DNA from: Ovis canadensis
Taxonomy: Eukaryota; Chordata; Mammalia; Artiodactyla; Bovidae
DNA length: 64,000 nt
Assembly (NCBI RefSeq): GCF_042477335.2
Contig: NC_091251.1
Location: 27,358,501-27,422,500, forward strand
Direction of reading: 5' to 3'
Below the pieces are notes generated by a model. It worked only from the letters and a program-made list of their open reading frames with translations, was not told the DNA's origin and did not search any database. Position 1 is the stretch's first letter. Each line of letters starts with the position of its first letter. Of the stretch, positions 1-10,285 are shown piece after piece. A program made the translations under genes and the position numbers.

Positions 1-265
1 TCTAACACTCTTATTTAAACAAAGCCAAGCCATGGTACTTACACAGCCAGGTTATTTGCAAACCCTGAAGACTTTATCATGGTTTTATCTTGGGGACAAG
101 CATCTGTACCTCCTAAGTGTTTTGCTTTTGAATAGCCTTTCCCAGATTGGTGCCAGAGTTGTGCACAGCACCATCCACAGTGGTTCAGCCAGATCTGGTA
201 AGGTAGGGTACACTTTCCCCCTGGTCACGGAGCCACAGGGCTGAATATTGGGAGGTGGAAAAGGA
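1..265. other. Non-repetitive intergenic sequence
   Basis: I see no gene or repeat that I recognise here. The 70-codon open frame at 32-244 has no similarity I know and no splice or promoter context, so I treat it as chance. Confidence 0.5.
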
Positions 266-1441
266 TTCAGCTCAGTTCAGTTCAGTTGCCCAGTCGTGTC
301 CGACTCTTTGAGACCCCATAAATCGCAGCACGCCAGGCCTCTCTGTCCATCACTATCTTCTGGAGTTCACTCAAACTCATGTCCATCGAGTCAGTGATGC
401 CATCCAGCCACTTCATCCTCTGTCGTCCCCTTCTCCTCCTGCCCCCAATCCCTCCCAGAATCAGAGTCTTTTCCAATGAGTCAACTCTTCACATGAGGTG
501 GCCCAAGTTCTGGAGTTTCAGCTTTATCATCATTCCTTCCAAAGAACACCCAGGGCTGATCTCCTTTAGAATGGACTGGTTGGAGCTCCTTGAAGTCCAA
601 GGGACTCTCAAGAGTCTTCTCCAACACCACAGTCCAAAAGCATCAATTCCTTGGTGCTCAGCCCTCTTCACAGTCCAACTCTCACATCCATATATGACCA
701 CAGGAAAAACCATAGCCTTGACTAGACAGACCTTTGTTGGCAAAGTATATGTCTCAGCTTTTGAATATGCTATCTAGGTTGGTCATAACTTTTCTTCCAA
801 AGAGTAAGCATCTTTTAATTTCATGGCTGCAGTCACCATCTTCAGTGATTTTGGAGCCCCCTAAAATAAAATCTGACACTTTTTCCACTGTTTCCCCATC
901 TATTTCCCATGAAGTGATGGGACCAGATGCCATGATCTTGGTTTTCTGAATGTTGAGCTTTAAGCCAACTTTTTCACTCTCCTCTTTCACTTTCATCAAG
1001 AAGCTTTTTAGTTCCTCTTCACTTTCTGCCATAAGGGTGGTGTCATCTGCATATCTGAGGTTATTGATATTTCTCCCGGCAATCTTGATTCCAGCTTGTG
1101 CTTCTTCCAGCCCAGTGTTTCTCATGATGTACTCTGCATAAAAGTTAAATAAGCAGGGTGACAATATATAGCCTTGACGTACTCCTTTTCCTATTTGGAA
1201 CCAGTCTGTTGTTCCATGTCCAGTTCTAACTGTTGCTTCATGACCTGCATACAGGTTTCTCAAGAGGCAGGTCAGGTGTTCTGGTATTCCCATCTCTTGA
1301 AGAATTTTCCACAGTTCATTATGATCCACACAGTCAAAGGCTTTGGCATAATGAATAAAGCAGAAATAGATGTTTTTCTGGAACTCTCTTGCTTTTTCCG
1401 TGATCCAGCGGATGTTGGCAGTTTGATCTCTGGTTCCTCTG
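266..1441 (-). mobile_element. BovB (RTE) LINE, 5'-truncated, minus strand
   Basis: The left edge is the BovB 3' terminus read in reverse, with its repeated TTCAG units. Read leftward, the minus strand encodes the C-terminal half of the BovB reverse transcriptase. The open stretch at 754-1329 includes LCLFNF-like and NLRYADDTTLM segments, the latter carrying the catalytic YADD box. The continuation at 489-743 and 282-476 is the family's C-terminal tail in other frames. The copy begins inside the RT domain near 1441, so the endonuclease and the RT N-terminus are missing. It is a typical dead-on-arrival insertion and not a host gene. Confidence 0.93.
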
Positions 1442-2217
1442 GTTTTTCATTAGAGGCCCAGTATTTCCCTTGATAGGTAGGGGTACAGGGATGAGTGGAA
1501 AGTCATCAGAATAGTGAGTGCTTAGTATGGTAAGACATTTTTCAAAGTACTGTAAGAGTTATAAAGGGAAGGGAAGGAAATTAAAATCTGTTACAAGTTT
1601 GTTTTACATTAGGCCCTTGTATACATACTTCTAATCAATCAATAGTAATAAAAACAATAAGTGCTTCGACACACTTGCTATGGTCTAAGCACAGCACTCA
1701 GTGCTTTGTGTGTGTGTCCTCTGTCCATGAAATTTTCCAGGCAAGAAACTAGAGTGGGTTGCCATTTCCTCCTCCAGTGGATCCTCCCAGTCCAGGGACT
1801 GAATCTGCATCTCTTGCATCTCCTGACTTGGCAGGCAGATTCTTTACCACTGCACAACCTGGGAAGCCCTACTTAATGCTTTATGTTTTTGCTTATTTAT
1901 TCAACACACTTGTTTTAGGCGTAAGTGCTGGGAGCCATGAATGTACAAAAATCCCTGCCCTAGAGATTTCATTCTGGTAGGAGCGGCAGGCTCACGGATG
2001 TAATAAGTAAACTGAAAATGGAGTGTTTGAAGACGACAGTTACTGTGGAAAAGAATAGAATGGGGAGAGGGTGATCAGGAGTGCCCACTTAGGGAGGTAC
2101 CTGTATTTAATATTAAATAGGTGGTTCAAGTGGTCTCCCTGAGAAAGTGACATTTGAGTGAGATGGAAGCCACCAGGGTGTTTATAGTTTGTTTTGTTTT
2201 GTTAATCTGTGTTTTAA
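1442..2217. other. Old intergenic sequence, possible ancient repeat
   Basis: This stretch is split by a SINE at 1718-1871. The flanks (about 1640-1717 and 1872-2180) look like one degraded ancient interspersed repeat, with an ATTCAACA-type motif, a segment reading AAAATCCCTGCCCTAGAG, and later GTGACATTTGAG. I cannot name the family. No gene is visible. Confidence 0.4.
1718..1871 (-). mobile_element. Bov-tA-type SINE, minus strand, truncated
   Basis: The sequence is the reverse complement of a ruminant tRNA-derived SINE. It contains the TAGAGTGGGTTGCCATTTCC core, then AGATTCTTTACCACTG, and ends in GGGAAGCCC, which is the 5' end of the element in reverse. The tail end of the element is missing. 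It interrupts an older repeat. Confidence 0.85.
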
Positions 2218-2506
2218 ATCAACTTTTTCTGGAAAGGGCCGGTTAGTAAAAATTTTAATTTTTGCCTTTGCTGGCCATGCGATCTCTCTCACAACTACTC
2301 AAAAAGCTGCCACTGTACCATGCAGGTGCACTGTGTAAACAAATGAATGTAGCTGTGATTCAAGAAAACTCTCTTTATGTATACTCTGTTGGAATTTTGT
2401 AAAATTTTCATGTGTCACAAAATATTATTCCTCTTTTGATTTTTTTCCCCCCAACAATTGGAGAAGGTGAAAACCATTCTGAGCTTATGGACTGTATTTG
2501 GCCTGT
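2218..2506 (+). mobile_element. Old non-autonomous DNA transposon (hAT/Charlie-like)
   Basis: The text runs from CTGGAAAGGGCCGG through CACAACTACTC to AAAACCATTCTGAGC, which resembles a mammalian MITE whose intact copies end in short inverted termini. The same family recurs in reverse at 7191-7385. It is cut by the BovB cluster at 2507. A short segment after that cluster (about 4859-4880, TTGATTTTCTGACCCT) could be its missing 3' end. I am not sure of the exact family name. Confidence 0.6.
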
Positions 2507-3306
2507 TCAGTTCAGTTCAGTCACTTAGTCGTGTCCAACTCTTTGCGACCCCATGGGCTGCAGCACACCAGGCCTCCCTGTCCATCACCAACTCCTGGAA
2601 CCTACTCAAACTCACGTCCATTGAGTCAGTGATGCCATCCGACGATCTCATCCTCTGTTGTTCCCTTCTCCTCCCGCCTTCAATCTTCCCCAGCATCAGG
2701 GTCTTTTCAAATGAGTCAGCTCTTCGCATCAGGTGGCCAAAGTATTGGAGCTTCAGCTTCAACATCAGTCTTCCAATGAATATTCAGGACTGATTTCCTT
2801 TAGAATTGACTGGTTGGATCTCTTTGCAGTCCAAGGGACTCTCAAGAGTCTTCTCCAACACCACAATTCAAAAGCATCAATTCTTTGGCATTCAGCTTTC
2901 TTTATAGTCCAACTCTCACATTCATACATGACTACTGGAAAAACCGTAGCCTTGACTAGATGGACCTTTGTTGACAAAGTAACATCTCTGCTTTTTAATA
3001 TGCCGTTTGCTGCTGCTGCTGCTAAGTTGTTTCAGTCATGTCTGACTCTGTGCGACCCCATGGACGGCAGCCCACCAGGCTCTTCCGTCCCTGGGATTCT
3101 CCGGGCAAGAATACTGGAGTGGGTTGCCATTTCCTTCTCCAACATGCTATCTAGGTTGGTCATAACTTTTCTCCCAAGGAGGAAGCATCTTTTAATTTCA
3201 TGGCTTTAGTGACCATCTGCAGTATTTTGGGAGCTCCCAAAGATAAAGTCTGCCACTGTTTCCACTGTTTCTCCATCTATTTGCCATGATGTAATGGGAC
3301 TGGATG
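2507..3306 (-). mobile_element. BovB LINE 3' portion, minus strand (segment A)
   Basis: It starts with the BovB 3'-terminal TTCAGTTCAG repeats and runs backward through the C-terminal tail (minus-strand frames 2517-2765 and 2765-2977) to the region just past the RT. It is interrupted by a SINE fragment at 3009-3141 and resumes at ATGCTATCTAGGTTGG. It stops at 3306, where the text switches abruptly to BovB in the opposite orientation. Confidence 0.9.
3009..3141 (-). mobile_element. Bov-A/Bov-tA SINE fragment inserted in BovB
   Basis: A (GCT)n run, the reverse of the usual AGC tail, is followed by SINE sequence ending in GGGTTGCCATTTCCTTCTCC. BovB sequence on either side joins directly when this block is removed, so the SINE landed in an existing BovB copy. 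Confidence 0.85.
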
Positions 3307-4031
3307 ACTGGAAAAGGTCAGTTTTCATTCCAATCCCAAAGAAAAGCAATGCCAAAGAATGCTGAAACTACCACACAGTTGCATTCATCTCACACGCTAG
3401 TAAAGTAATGCTTAAAATTCTCCAAGCCAGGCTTTAGCAATACGTGAACCGTGAACTTCCAGATGTTCAAGCTGGTTTTAGAAAAGGCAGAGGAACCAGA
3501 GATCAAATTGCCAACATCTGCTGGATCATCAAAAAAGCAAGAGAGTTCCAGAAAAACATCTATTTCTGCTTTATTCATTATGCCAAAGCCTTTGACTGTG
3601 TGGATCATAATGAACTGTGGAAAATTCTTTAAGAGATGGGAATACCAGACCACCTGACCTGCCTCTTGAGAAACCTATATGCAGGTCAGGAAGCAACAGT
3701 TAGAACTGGACATGGAACAACAGACTGGTCCAAACAGGAAAGGAGTACATCAAGGCTGTATATTGTACATCAAGGCTGTATATTTTCACCCTGCTTATTT
3801 AACTTATATGCAGAGTACATCATGAGAAACACTGGGCTGGAGGAAGCACAAGCTGGGATCAAGATTGCCGGGAGAAATATCAATAACCTCACATATGCAG
3901 ATGACACCACCCTTATGGCAGAAAGTAAAGAAGAAATAAAGAGCTTCTTGATGAAAGTGAAAGAGGAGAGTGAAAAAGTTGGCTTAAAGCTCAACATTCA
4001 GAAAACAAAGATCATGGTATCCAGTCCCATC
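3306..4031 (+). mobile_element. BovB LINE RT segment, plus strand (segment B)
   Basis: Plus-strand BovB covers the core of the reverse transcriptase. Open pieces at 3444-3632 and 3636-4079 include QAGFRKGRGTRDQIANI, an AFDCVDHNELWKIL stretch, and NLTYADDTTLMAES with an intact YADD box. A 17-base direct repeat (ACATCAAGGCTGTATAT at 3747 and 3767) marks a local duplication in this copy. The frame is broken at several points. The segment starts at GACTGGAAAAGGTC, abutting minus-strand segment A. Confidence 0.9.
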
Positions 4032-4862
4032 AGTTCAGTTCAGTTCAGTTGCTCAGTCAAGCATATTGTTGAAGCCTAGCTTGGAGAATTTTGAGCATTA
4101 CTTTACAAGCGTGTGAGATGAGTGCAATTGTGTAGTAATTCTAGCATTATATGGCATTGCCTTTCTTTGGGATTGGAATGAAAACTGACCTTCTCCAGTC
4201 CTGTGGCCACTGCTGAGTTTTCCAAATTTGCTGGCATGTTGAGTGCAGCACTTTCACAACATCATCTTTCAGGATTTGAAATAGCTCAACTGGAATGCCA
4301 TCACCTCCACTAGTTTGTTCGTAGTGATGCTTCCTAAGACCCATTTGACTTTGCATTCCAGGATGTCTGGCTCTAGCTGAGTGATTACACCATCGTGATT
4401 ATCTGGGTCATGAAGATGTTTTTTGTACAATTCTTCTGTGTATTCTTGCCACCTCTTCTTAATATCTTCTGCTTCTGTTAGGTCCATACCATTTCTGTCC
4501 TTTATTGAGCCCATCTTTGCATGAAATGTTCGCTTGGTATCTCTGATTTTCTTGAAGAGATCTCTAGACTTTCCCATTCTATTGTTTTCTTTTATTTCTT
4601 TGCACTGACCACTGAAGAAGACTTTCTTATCTCTCCTTGCTATTCGTTGGAACTCTGCATTCAAATGGGTATGTTTTTCCTTTTCTCCTTTGCTTTTGGC
4701 TTCTCTTCTTTCCACAGCTATTTGTAAGGCCTCCTCAGACAGCCATTTTGCTTTTTTGCATTTCTTTTTCTCAGTGATGGTCTTGATCCCTGCCTTCTGT
4801 ACAATGTCACTAACCTCCATAGTTCATCAAGCACTCTGTCTAACAGATCTAGTAAGCCTTGA
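4031..4862 (-). mobile_element. BovB LINE, internally deleted, minus strand (segment C)
   Basis: It begins with about 28 bp of the BovB 3' terminus in reverse (CAGTTCAGTTCAG...GCTCAGTC at 4031-4058). It then jumps to sequence from just upstream of the RT core and continues into the endonuclease-RT linker, with a minus-strand open frame at 4269-4820 containing KKRWQEYTEELYKK. The region in between is absent. About 140 bp (4059-4200) is inverted relative to 3306-3446 of segment B. No functional product is possible. Confidence 0.88.
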
Positions 4863-5084
4863 TTTTCTGACCCTCACTGACAAGGAAAAACAGAATGTAT
4901 AATAATTGAGGTTCAGTTGGAGCACCCTGGCTGCAGTGTTGAGAAGGGACTGGAGGGAGAAGCATGGAGACCTGAGGAGGCCATTGCCATCAGCGAGAGG
5001 AAAGGTGATGCTGATCCTTGGACCAGTGAGGTCATAGCGATTACACTCTCATTTGTCTTCCACCAACCTCTGACATATGTACTG

Positions 5085-5311
5085 AAATGGTCTATATAGA
5101 GGAGGAGATTCAGGCTCAGAGATAAAGTGACTTGCCTAAGGAGTCAAAGCATATGAGTGGTAGAGCTTGGATATGAAGCCATGTTCAACTCCAAAGTCCT
5201 GGTTCTTAACAATCATACTGCTACAGTCCTCTCACGTGGGCCTTATTATCCCAAATTGCAGATGAGAGTACTGAGATTCCAAGAACTCAAGAAACTTGCT
5301 TGAGATCAAGT
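5085..5311 (+). repeat. MIR-type SINE sequence, possibly two copies
   Basis: 5100-5235 reads as a MIR core and tail: GGCTCAGAGATAAAGTGACTTGCC, then a GGTAGAGCTTGGATATGAAGCC-like stretch and CTTAACAATCATACTGC. A second MIR-like run follows at about 5243-5311 (TTATTATCCCAAATTGCAG, then AAACTTGCTTGAGATCA). Both are ancient and degraded. The Bov-A2 at 5324 inserted into the second one. Confidence 0.65.
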
Positions 5312-5614
5312 AGGTCTTAATGATGGAGAAGGCAATGGCACCCCACTCCAGTACTCTTGCCTGGCAAATCCCATGGACGGAGGAGCCCGGTAGGCTGCAG
5401 TCCATGGGGTCGCTAGGAGTTGGACTCGACTGAGCGACTTCACTTTCAGTTTTCACTTTCATGCATTGGAGAAGGAAATGGCAACCCACTCCAGTATTCT
5501 TGCCTGGAGAATCCCAGGAACAGGGGAGCCTGGAGGGCTGCCGTCTATGGGGTCGCACAGAGTTGGACACGACTGAAGCGACTTAGCAGCAGCAGCAGCA
5601 GCAGGTCTTAATGA
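5312..5614 (+). mobile_element. Bov-A2 SINE with perfect target-site duplication
   Basis: This is a dimeric Bov-A2: two related units (from about 5324 and 5466) each with the ACTCCAGTA-TCTTGCCTGG core, joined by TTTTCACTTTCATGCATTGG and ending in an (AGC)n tail. An exact 12-bp duplication, AGGTCTTAATGA, flanks it at 5312-5323 and 5603-5614. The intact duplication and low divergence suggest a fairly recent insertion. Confidence 0.95.
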
Positions 5615-5633
5615 CTCCAAAGCTATCACTCAG

Positions 5634-5990
5634 ACTTCCCTGGTGGCATAGTGGATAAGAATCCACCTGCCAATGCAGGGGACACGGTTTCAATCCCTGG
5701 TCTGGGAAGGTTCCACATGCTGTGGAGCAACTAAATCCTGTGTGCCACAACTACTGAGCATGCACTCTAGCGCTTGCGAGCCTCAACTACTGAGCCTGTG
5801 TGCAGCAACTACTGAAGCTCATGTGCCTACAGCCTGTGCTCCACAACAAGAGAAGCCACTGCAATGAGAGGCCCTCACACCTCGACAGGGAGTAGCCCCC
5901 ACTTCCTGCAACTAGAGAAAACCTGAGCAGAAGCAACAAATACTCAGAGCTGCCAAAAGATGGATAAATAAATACAATTTTTAAAAGAGT
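5634..5990 (+). mobile_element. CHR-type tRNA-derived SINE (cetartiodactyl)
   Basis: It opens with ACTTCCCTGGTGG, continues through the AATCCACCTGCCAATGCAGG box and repeated CAACTACTGA units, and ends in an A/T-rich ATAAATAAAT tail. This is a near full-length member of the older tRNA-derived SINE group shared by ruminants and whales. The 64-codon frame at 5673-5867 lies wholly inside it and is not a gene. Confidence 0.88.
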
Positions 5991-7190
5991 TAGTACTCTT
6001 ATTACAAACCAAGACTAATTCTCAACCTAAAATGGGACTCCTGCCCACAGATGCTTCTATTCTGGGTGGGAGGGTTTTTATACGAGAGCCTCTGAACTGT
6101 CAATAAAGTGTGTAGGGCATGCAGAGGAGGTGGAGTGACATTTACCTGGAGTCAGAGGAAGAGGGGATTGATGGAAAGGTTGCTGTTTGCCATAGGCTTT
6201 GAAAAATAGCTGGCTAAGTCTTGGACAGTTCTTACTGTGGTCAGGACTGCTGTTGGTTCTTCTCAAAGACATATTAGTATCTTGAAAAAATATATATATA
6301 TCATATAACATGTATGTTATACATACAACTTTTAAAAGATAGAAGGAAATAAAAATTTAAATAAATAGTACCCAAAACTCCATGCTCTGAGATAACCACT
6401 GGTATTATGTTAAAGTAGACTTATCCATATTTTTTCCCATGTATAAACACACCTTTTGAAAATTGGATTATAGGGTATATATTGTTTTACAATGGGATAT
6501 TCCCACTTCATGTATTTTGAACATTGCCTACATGATTAAATGTAGAAATTTCATTCTACAAAATCATTTGTAATGGTTGCAAAGTATTCCATTATTCTTT
6601 TATACCAAAAATAGTAATTGAATATCTAACTATCTGAAAAGTACGATCCTGGGCAGAAGTGAGAAAAATCCTCACTCTTATGTAATTTACATTTTAGTAA
6701 GAGAAGACAGACATTTCAAAAGAAGAAATGTAGTAAATAGATAAGTATAGAGCCTTGTAGGCCGTTGTGAAGATTTTCATTTTTGCTGTGAGTGAAATGG
6801 GGAACCATTGCACCGCCTATTGTATGAGTATGTAATTTATCCAACCAATTCAGGCATTGGTTGGCCATTTAGGTTATTTCCAATATTTTGCTATTATGAA
6901 GAACATATTTTTATATATAGATATATAGTAGACACTTTTTTGCTTATTGGCTGTTTGATGTTTTTGTCATAAAAGTAGTATATTCTAATTGTGATAAGTC
7001 AAAGAATATATATACAGAAATTTCAATAATCTCCTCACTCTCTTTTCAATTTCACCCTTCTGACATAATTAAACTGAATTAGTCAGAAAACAGAAAAATA
7101 CATGGGTACTTTAACAGAGATAGTTTTAATCCCGGATGGAGTTGACATGCTAGGACCCATAATTCATTCAAGTACAATTGTTGGCCAAAT
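5991..7190. other. Intergenic, AT-rich, with degraded L1-like sequence
   Basis: About 6280-6620 and 6840-6940 resemble the reverse strand of the 3' part of an ancient L1 (AAAGTATTCCATTATTC; GGTTATTTCCAATATTTTGC). Between them, about 6650-6830 resembles an unnamed ancient repeat (CCTTGTAGGCCGTTGTGAAG). There is a short TATATATATA run at 6290-6302. No gene is recognised. Confidence 0.45.
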
Positions 7191-7385
7191 CCCACCCTCT
7201 CTATTTTTGTAAATAAAGTTTTATTGGAACATAGCCATGCTCATCTGTTTTTCAATCATCTATGGCTGCTTTCCTTCCACAACAGCAGAGTTGAGTAGTT
7301 GTTACAGACACAGTATGGCCTGCAGAGCCTAAAATGTTTACTGTCTGGTCCTTTACAGTAAAAGTTTACAAATCCCTGATGCAGG
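7191..7385 (-). mobile_element. Old non-autonomous DNA transposon (same family as 2218)
   Basis: It reads TAAATAAAGTTTTATTGGAAC, then ATGGCTGCTTTCC, CAGAGTTGAGTAGTTG and TTTACAGTAAAAGTTTAC, which is the reverse strand of the MITE seen at 2218-2506. It is probably hAT/Charlie-type. One terminal repeat is degraded. Confidence 0.65.
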
Positions 7386-7389
7386 AGAT

Positions 7390-8165
7390 TGGGGTAGTAT
7401 GAAGAATACTAGCCCCCAATGATGTCCATATCCTAGTCTCCAGAATCTGTCACTATTAGGGAAAGAAGGCCCTTTGAGGAAAGTGCATTACTCCAAGGTT
7501 GGGAATCATATGATTCATGTAGGTCATATACAGAACATCAAAACCTGTATACAGGTGTCCCACTGACCAAAGGGATCCAAGCACATATTTCAATTTTCTA
7601 GTGACATTTTCTACTAAATAATTAACTACAGAACTAAATCTATTCCTTTGTGCAAAAAAATATGCATAATATGCCTTCTTTGTACTTCACAAAGCAAAGT
7701 TCCTGCTGTCATGAAGGTTTGGCTAAGGGGACTTGTGGATAATGATAAGGTTACAGATCTTGAGAAAGGGACATTATCATGGATTACCAGTGTGCATCCA
7801 ATGTAATTGCAAGGGTCCTTAAAAGGAATAGAGGAAGGCAGGAGAGTCAGAGAGAGAGACGAAGATGCTATACTGCTGTCTGTGAAGGTGGAGCCATAAG
7901 CCAAAGTATACAGGCAGCTTCTAGAATATGGAAAAGGCAGGGCAATAGACTCTTTCCTAACCCTTTTGGAAGGAATGAAGGCTTGCTGATACCTTGATTT
8001 CTTATTTATTTTTTAATTGAAGGATAACTGCTTTACAGAATTTTGTTGATGCCTTCATTTTAACCCAGTGAAACCCATTTTGAATTTCTGACCTCCAGAA
8101 CTGTAAGATAATAAATGTGTATTGATTTAAGCCACTAGGTTTGTGGTAATATACTGGAGCAGCAA
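7390..8165 (+). mobile_element. MLT1-type MaLR LTR (ancient ERVL-related)
   Basis: The element shows CCCCCAATGATGTCCATATCC near the start, GGTCCTTAAAAGG in the middle, and an R/U5-like end with CTCCAGAACTGTAAGATAATAAAT, TTAAGCCACTAGGTTTGTGG and AGCAGCAATAGCAATCCAATAC. It includes an AATAAA polyadenylation signal near 8110. It is a solitary LTR with no internal retroviral genes. A tiny L1 insertion sits at 8000-8043. The MLT1 label comes from the pattern of these motifs and was not checked by alignment. Confidence 0.7.
7984..8059 (-). mobile_element. Very short L1 3'-end insertion with target-site duplication
   Basis: About 44 bp (8000-8043) reads as the extreme 3' end of a ruminant L1 in reverse (TTATTTATTTTTTAATTGAAGG...). 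It is bracketed by near-identical copies of the target: GCTGATACCTTGATTT (7984-7999) and GTTGATGCCTTCATTT (8044-8059). The LTR text reads through when one copy and the insert are removed. Confidence 0.65.
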
Positions 8166-9639
8166 TAGCAATCCAATACCATTGACTTAAACAGATACTG
8201 GAAGACTGAGGAGGCAAAAGGGGGCTTTGAGATAACAGAGAAGCTGTAGGAAATGGCTCCCCACCCCTAGGGCTGGAGAACAAAGGGAATTAGCCAGAGT
8301 TGTTTGAACTCAGACACTAGGAGAGCCGGGACCCAGACTTCTTGAGGAGTAGACACTAGGGGACCAGTGCTCCAAAGGGGCATCATGAAGCTCATTCTGG
8401 GGTTGTGGAAAGTAGTGAGAACTGGAACCAACTGTTGCTGCCAGTGTGAAAAACTACTGGGCTTACTTTTACAGGAAGCCCTCAGGAGGCAAACAGGAAG
8501 TCGCTCCTTCAACTTTCCAGTCTCCCTCCTGCACCCCGTATTAACAGAGGGTGACAGTAGCTGGCAACTGTAGTTTGTGGCGTTTCAGGCCTGGCATCAC
8601 AAAGCAGAATGAAAGGTTTCTGGACCTGGGACAAGAGTCTAACAACAAGCACACAGTGTTAATGATATTATCTGCATGCTATACACTTTTCTCTGTGCTC
8701 ATATGAAGATTTATTCACATGTATTATAGGCGTTCCTCTTTTTATTTAGAAAAAAAATGTGATCATATTATACACATTACTTGAAAACTTGGTTGTTTCA
8801 TCAAACTATCAATATATATTATGCTCATCTTTCCAAATAAGCATACTAGAACAATCTCATTTTTTGAAAGCTGCTCAGTAATATCTAGTGGAAATGCCAA
8901 CATTTATCCAGTCATTCCCAATTCCAGTGATTAGTCCAGGGTTTGGCATGTGACTCAATCCAGTCTGGAGTCCACTGGAGCTGCGGGTGTGGTAGACCTA
9001 CCCAATCACATGCCTGAGAATGTGAGAGGAGCAGTTCCTCCAAAGGAAAATCTATGTTTTTGACAGAAAGAAAAACTGCTGGAGAAGGAAACGAAAAATG
9101 TCCGCCTCAACTTCGTCATATCCTTTGCCTGTTGCTTCTGTTGGGTAGTTTTTTAATCAGTTGATTAATGGTCTTTGAAGATAGTGAATATTAATCCTTT
9201 TTATATGTATTACAAATGTTTTTTTCTAGCATATGATTTCTTTGTGGCATCTTTTACCACACAAAAGTTAAAATTAGTACATAGACCAATATGGCTTTTT
9301 TTTTTTTTTTTTAGTTTCTGGCTGTGGATTTCCTTTCTTGCTTAATGTTTTCCTCCTACAGAGATTAAGCACACTGCTCACTGCATTGGTCAGGATAGAT
9401 TAGGGGTGCTGTGATAAGAAGGAAAAAAACGATCTAAAATCTCAGTGAAGTAAATCAGTAGAAGTATTGCTGCTTATATTACATGTTAGGTCGGCAAAAA
9501 GCTGTATGGATTGTGATCACTCAAGGGCCCATGCTAAAGGAGACTGAATCTCAAGATGTGCTTCTATAAACACCAACACAGAGGAAGAAGAGGAAGAGGA
9601 AATGATGGGTCAGCACTGGCTCTTAAAGTTTCTGCCCTG
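8166..9639. other. Intergenic, mostly unrecognised
   Basis: About 8166-8640 is unremarkable unique-looking DNA. About 8650-8880 and 9165-9290 resemble degraded reverse-strand L1 3' sequence. A 14-base T run lies near 9298-9312. The open frames at 8002-8283, 8267-8512 and 8367-8573 have no recognisable content. Confidence 0.4.
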
Positions 9640-9750
9640 AGTTTCCCTGGTGGTCTAGTGCTTAGGACTCCAAACTTCTACTGCAGAGGCACGGGTTTGA
9701 TCCCTAGTTGAGGAACTAAGATCCCCCATGCTGCCAAAACAAAAAAAAAA
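9640..9750 (+). mobile_element. Short tRNA-derived SINE (CHR/ART2 group)
   Basis: GTTTCCCTGGTGGTCTAGTG begins a tRNA-like head, followed by AACTAAGATCCCCCATGC and an A10 tail. Flanking copies AAAGTTTCTGCCC (9625-9637) and AAAGCTTCTGCCC (9748-9760) form a 13-bp target-site duplication with one mismatch. Confidence 0.85.
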
Positions 9751-9969
9751 GCTTCTGCCCCCAAATGCCATCTGTGATTTCCTTTCACATACTATCAGCC
9801 AAATTCAATCACATGGTCAGGATTAATTTCAGATTGAAAGAGGAAGTACAATCCTACCATATGCTTAGGAGAAGAAAACCAAAATATTTATAAACAGCCA
9901 CGAGGATTACTATAATCCACATTTCAGCCACCAAAAGCCTTTCCCACAATCCAAATATTCTCATTCATA

Positions 9970-10263
9970 GGCTTCCCTGGAGGTCCAGTGGTTAAGAATC
10001 TACCTACCAATGCAGGGGACATGGGTTTGATCCTTACTCTGGGAAGATCTCACATGCCGCAAGATAACTAAGCCCCTGCACCACAGCTACTGAAGCCCAC
10101 GTGTCTAGAGCCCCTGCTCTGCAGCAAGAGAAGCCATCTTTCTGCAAGGAGAAGCCCGAGCACCGCAGCTGGCTGGAGAGTAGCCTACACTCACCAGAAC
10201 TAAGGAAAGCCTGTGCACAGGAGCCAAAAACAAATCAACAACAGGAAAAACTCACAAAACCAA
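9970..10263 (+). mobile_element. CHR-type SINE with target-site duplication
   Basis: It runs from GGCTTCCCTGGAGG through ATGCAGGGGACATGGG and AGCTACTGAAGCCCACG to an A-rich end. It is flanked by TCCAAATATTCTCATTCAT (9950-9968) and TCCAAATAGTCTCACTCAC (10267-10285), a 19-bp duplication with three mismatches. The open frame 10101-10397 is SINE plus flank and is not a gene. Confidence 0.88.
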
Positions 10264-10285
10264 AAATCCAAATAGTCTCACTCAC

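Noticed and set aside
754..1329. 191-residue open frame with a reverse-transcriptase signature
   Set aside because: It is the RT core of a 5'-truncated BovB copy on the minus strand, with no start, promoter or complete domain set. The same holds for the frames at 3636-4079, 4269-4820, 53646-54206 and 54376-54936.
3306..4200. Functional inverted repeat or origin-like palindrome
   Set aside because: The inverted arms are diverged BovB sequence and are explained by transposon rearrangement.
5634..5700. tRNA-like promoter boxes in SINE heads
   Set aside because: All tRNA-like segments are parts of CHR or Bov-tA SINEs; none forms a complete cloverleaf with mature ends, so I list no tRNA gene.
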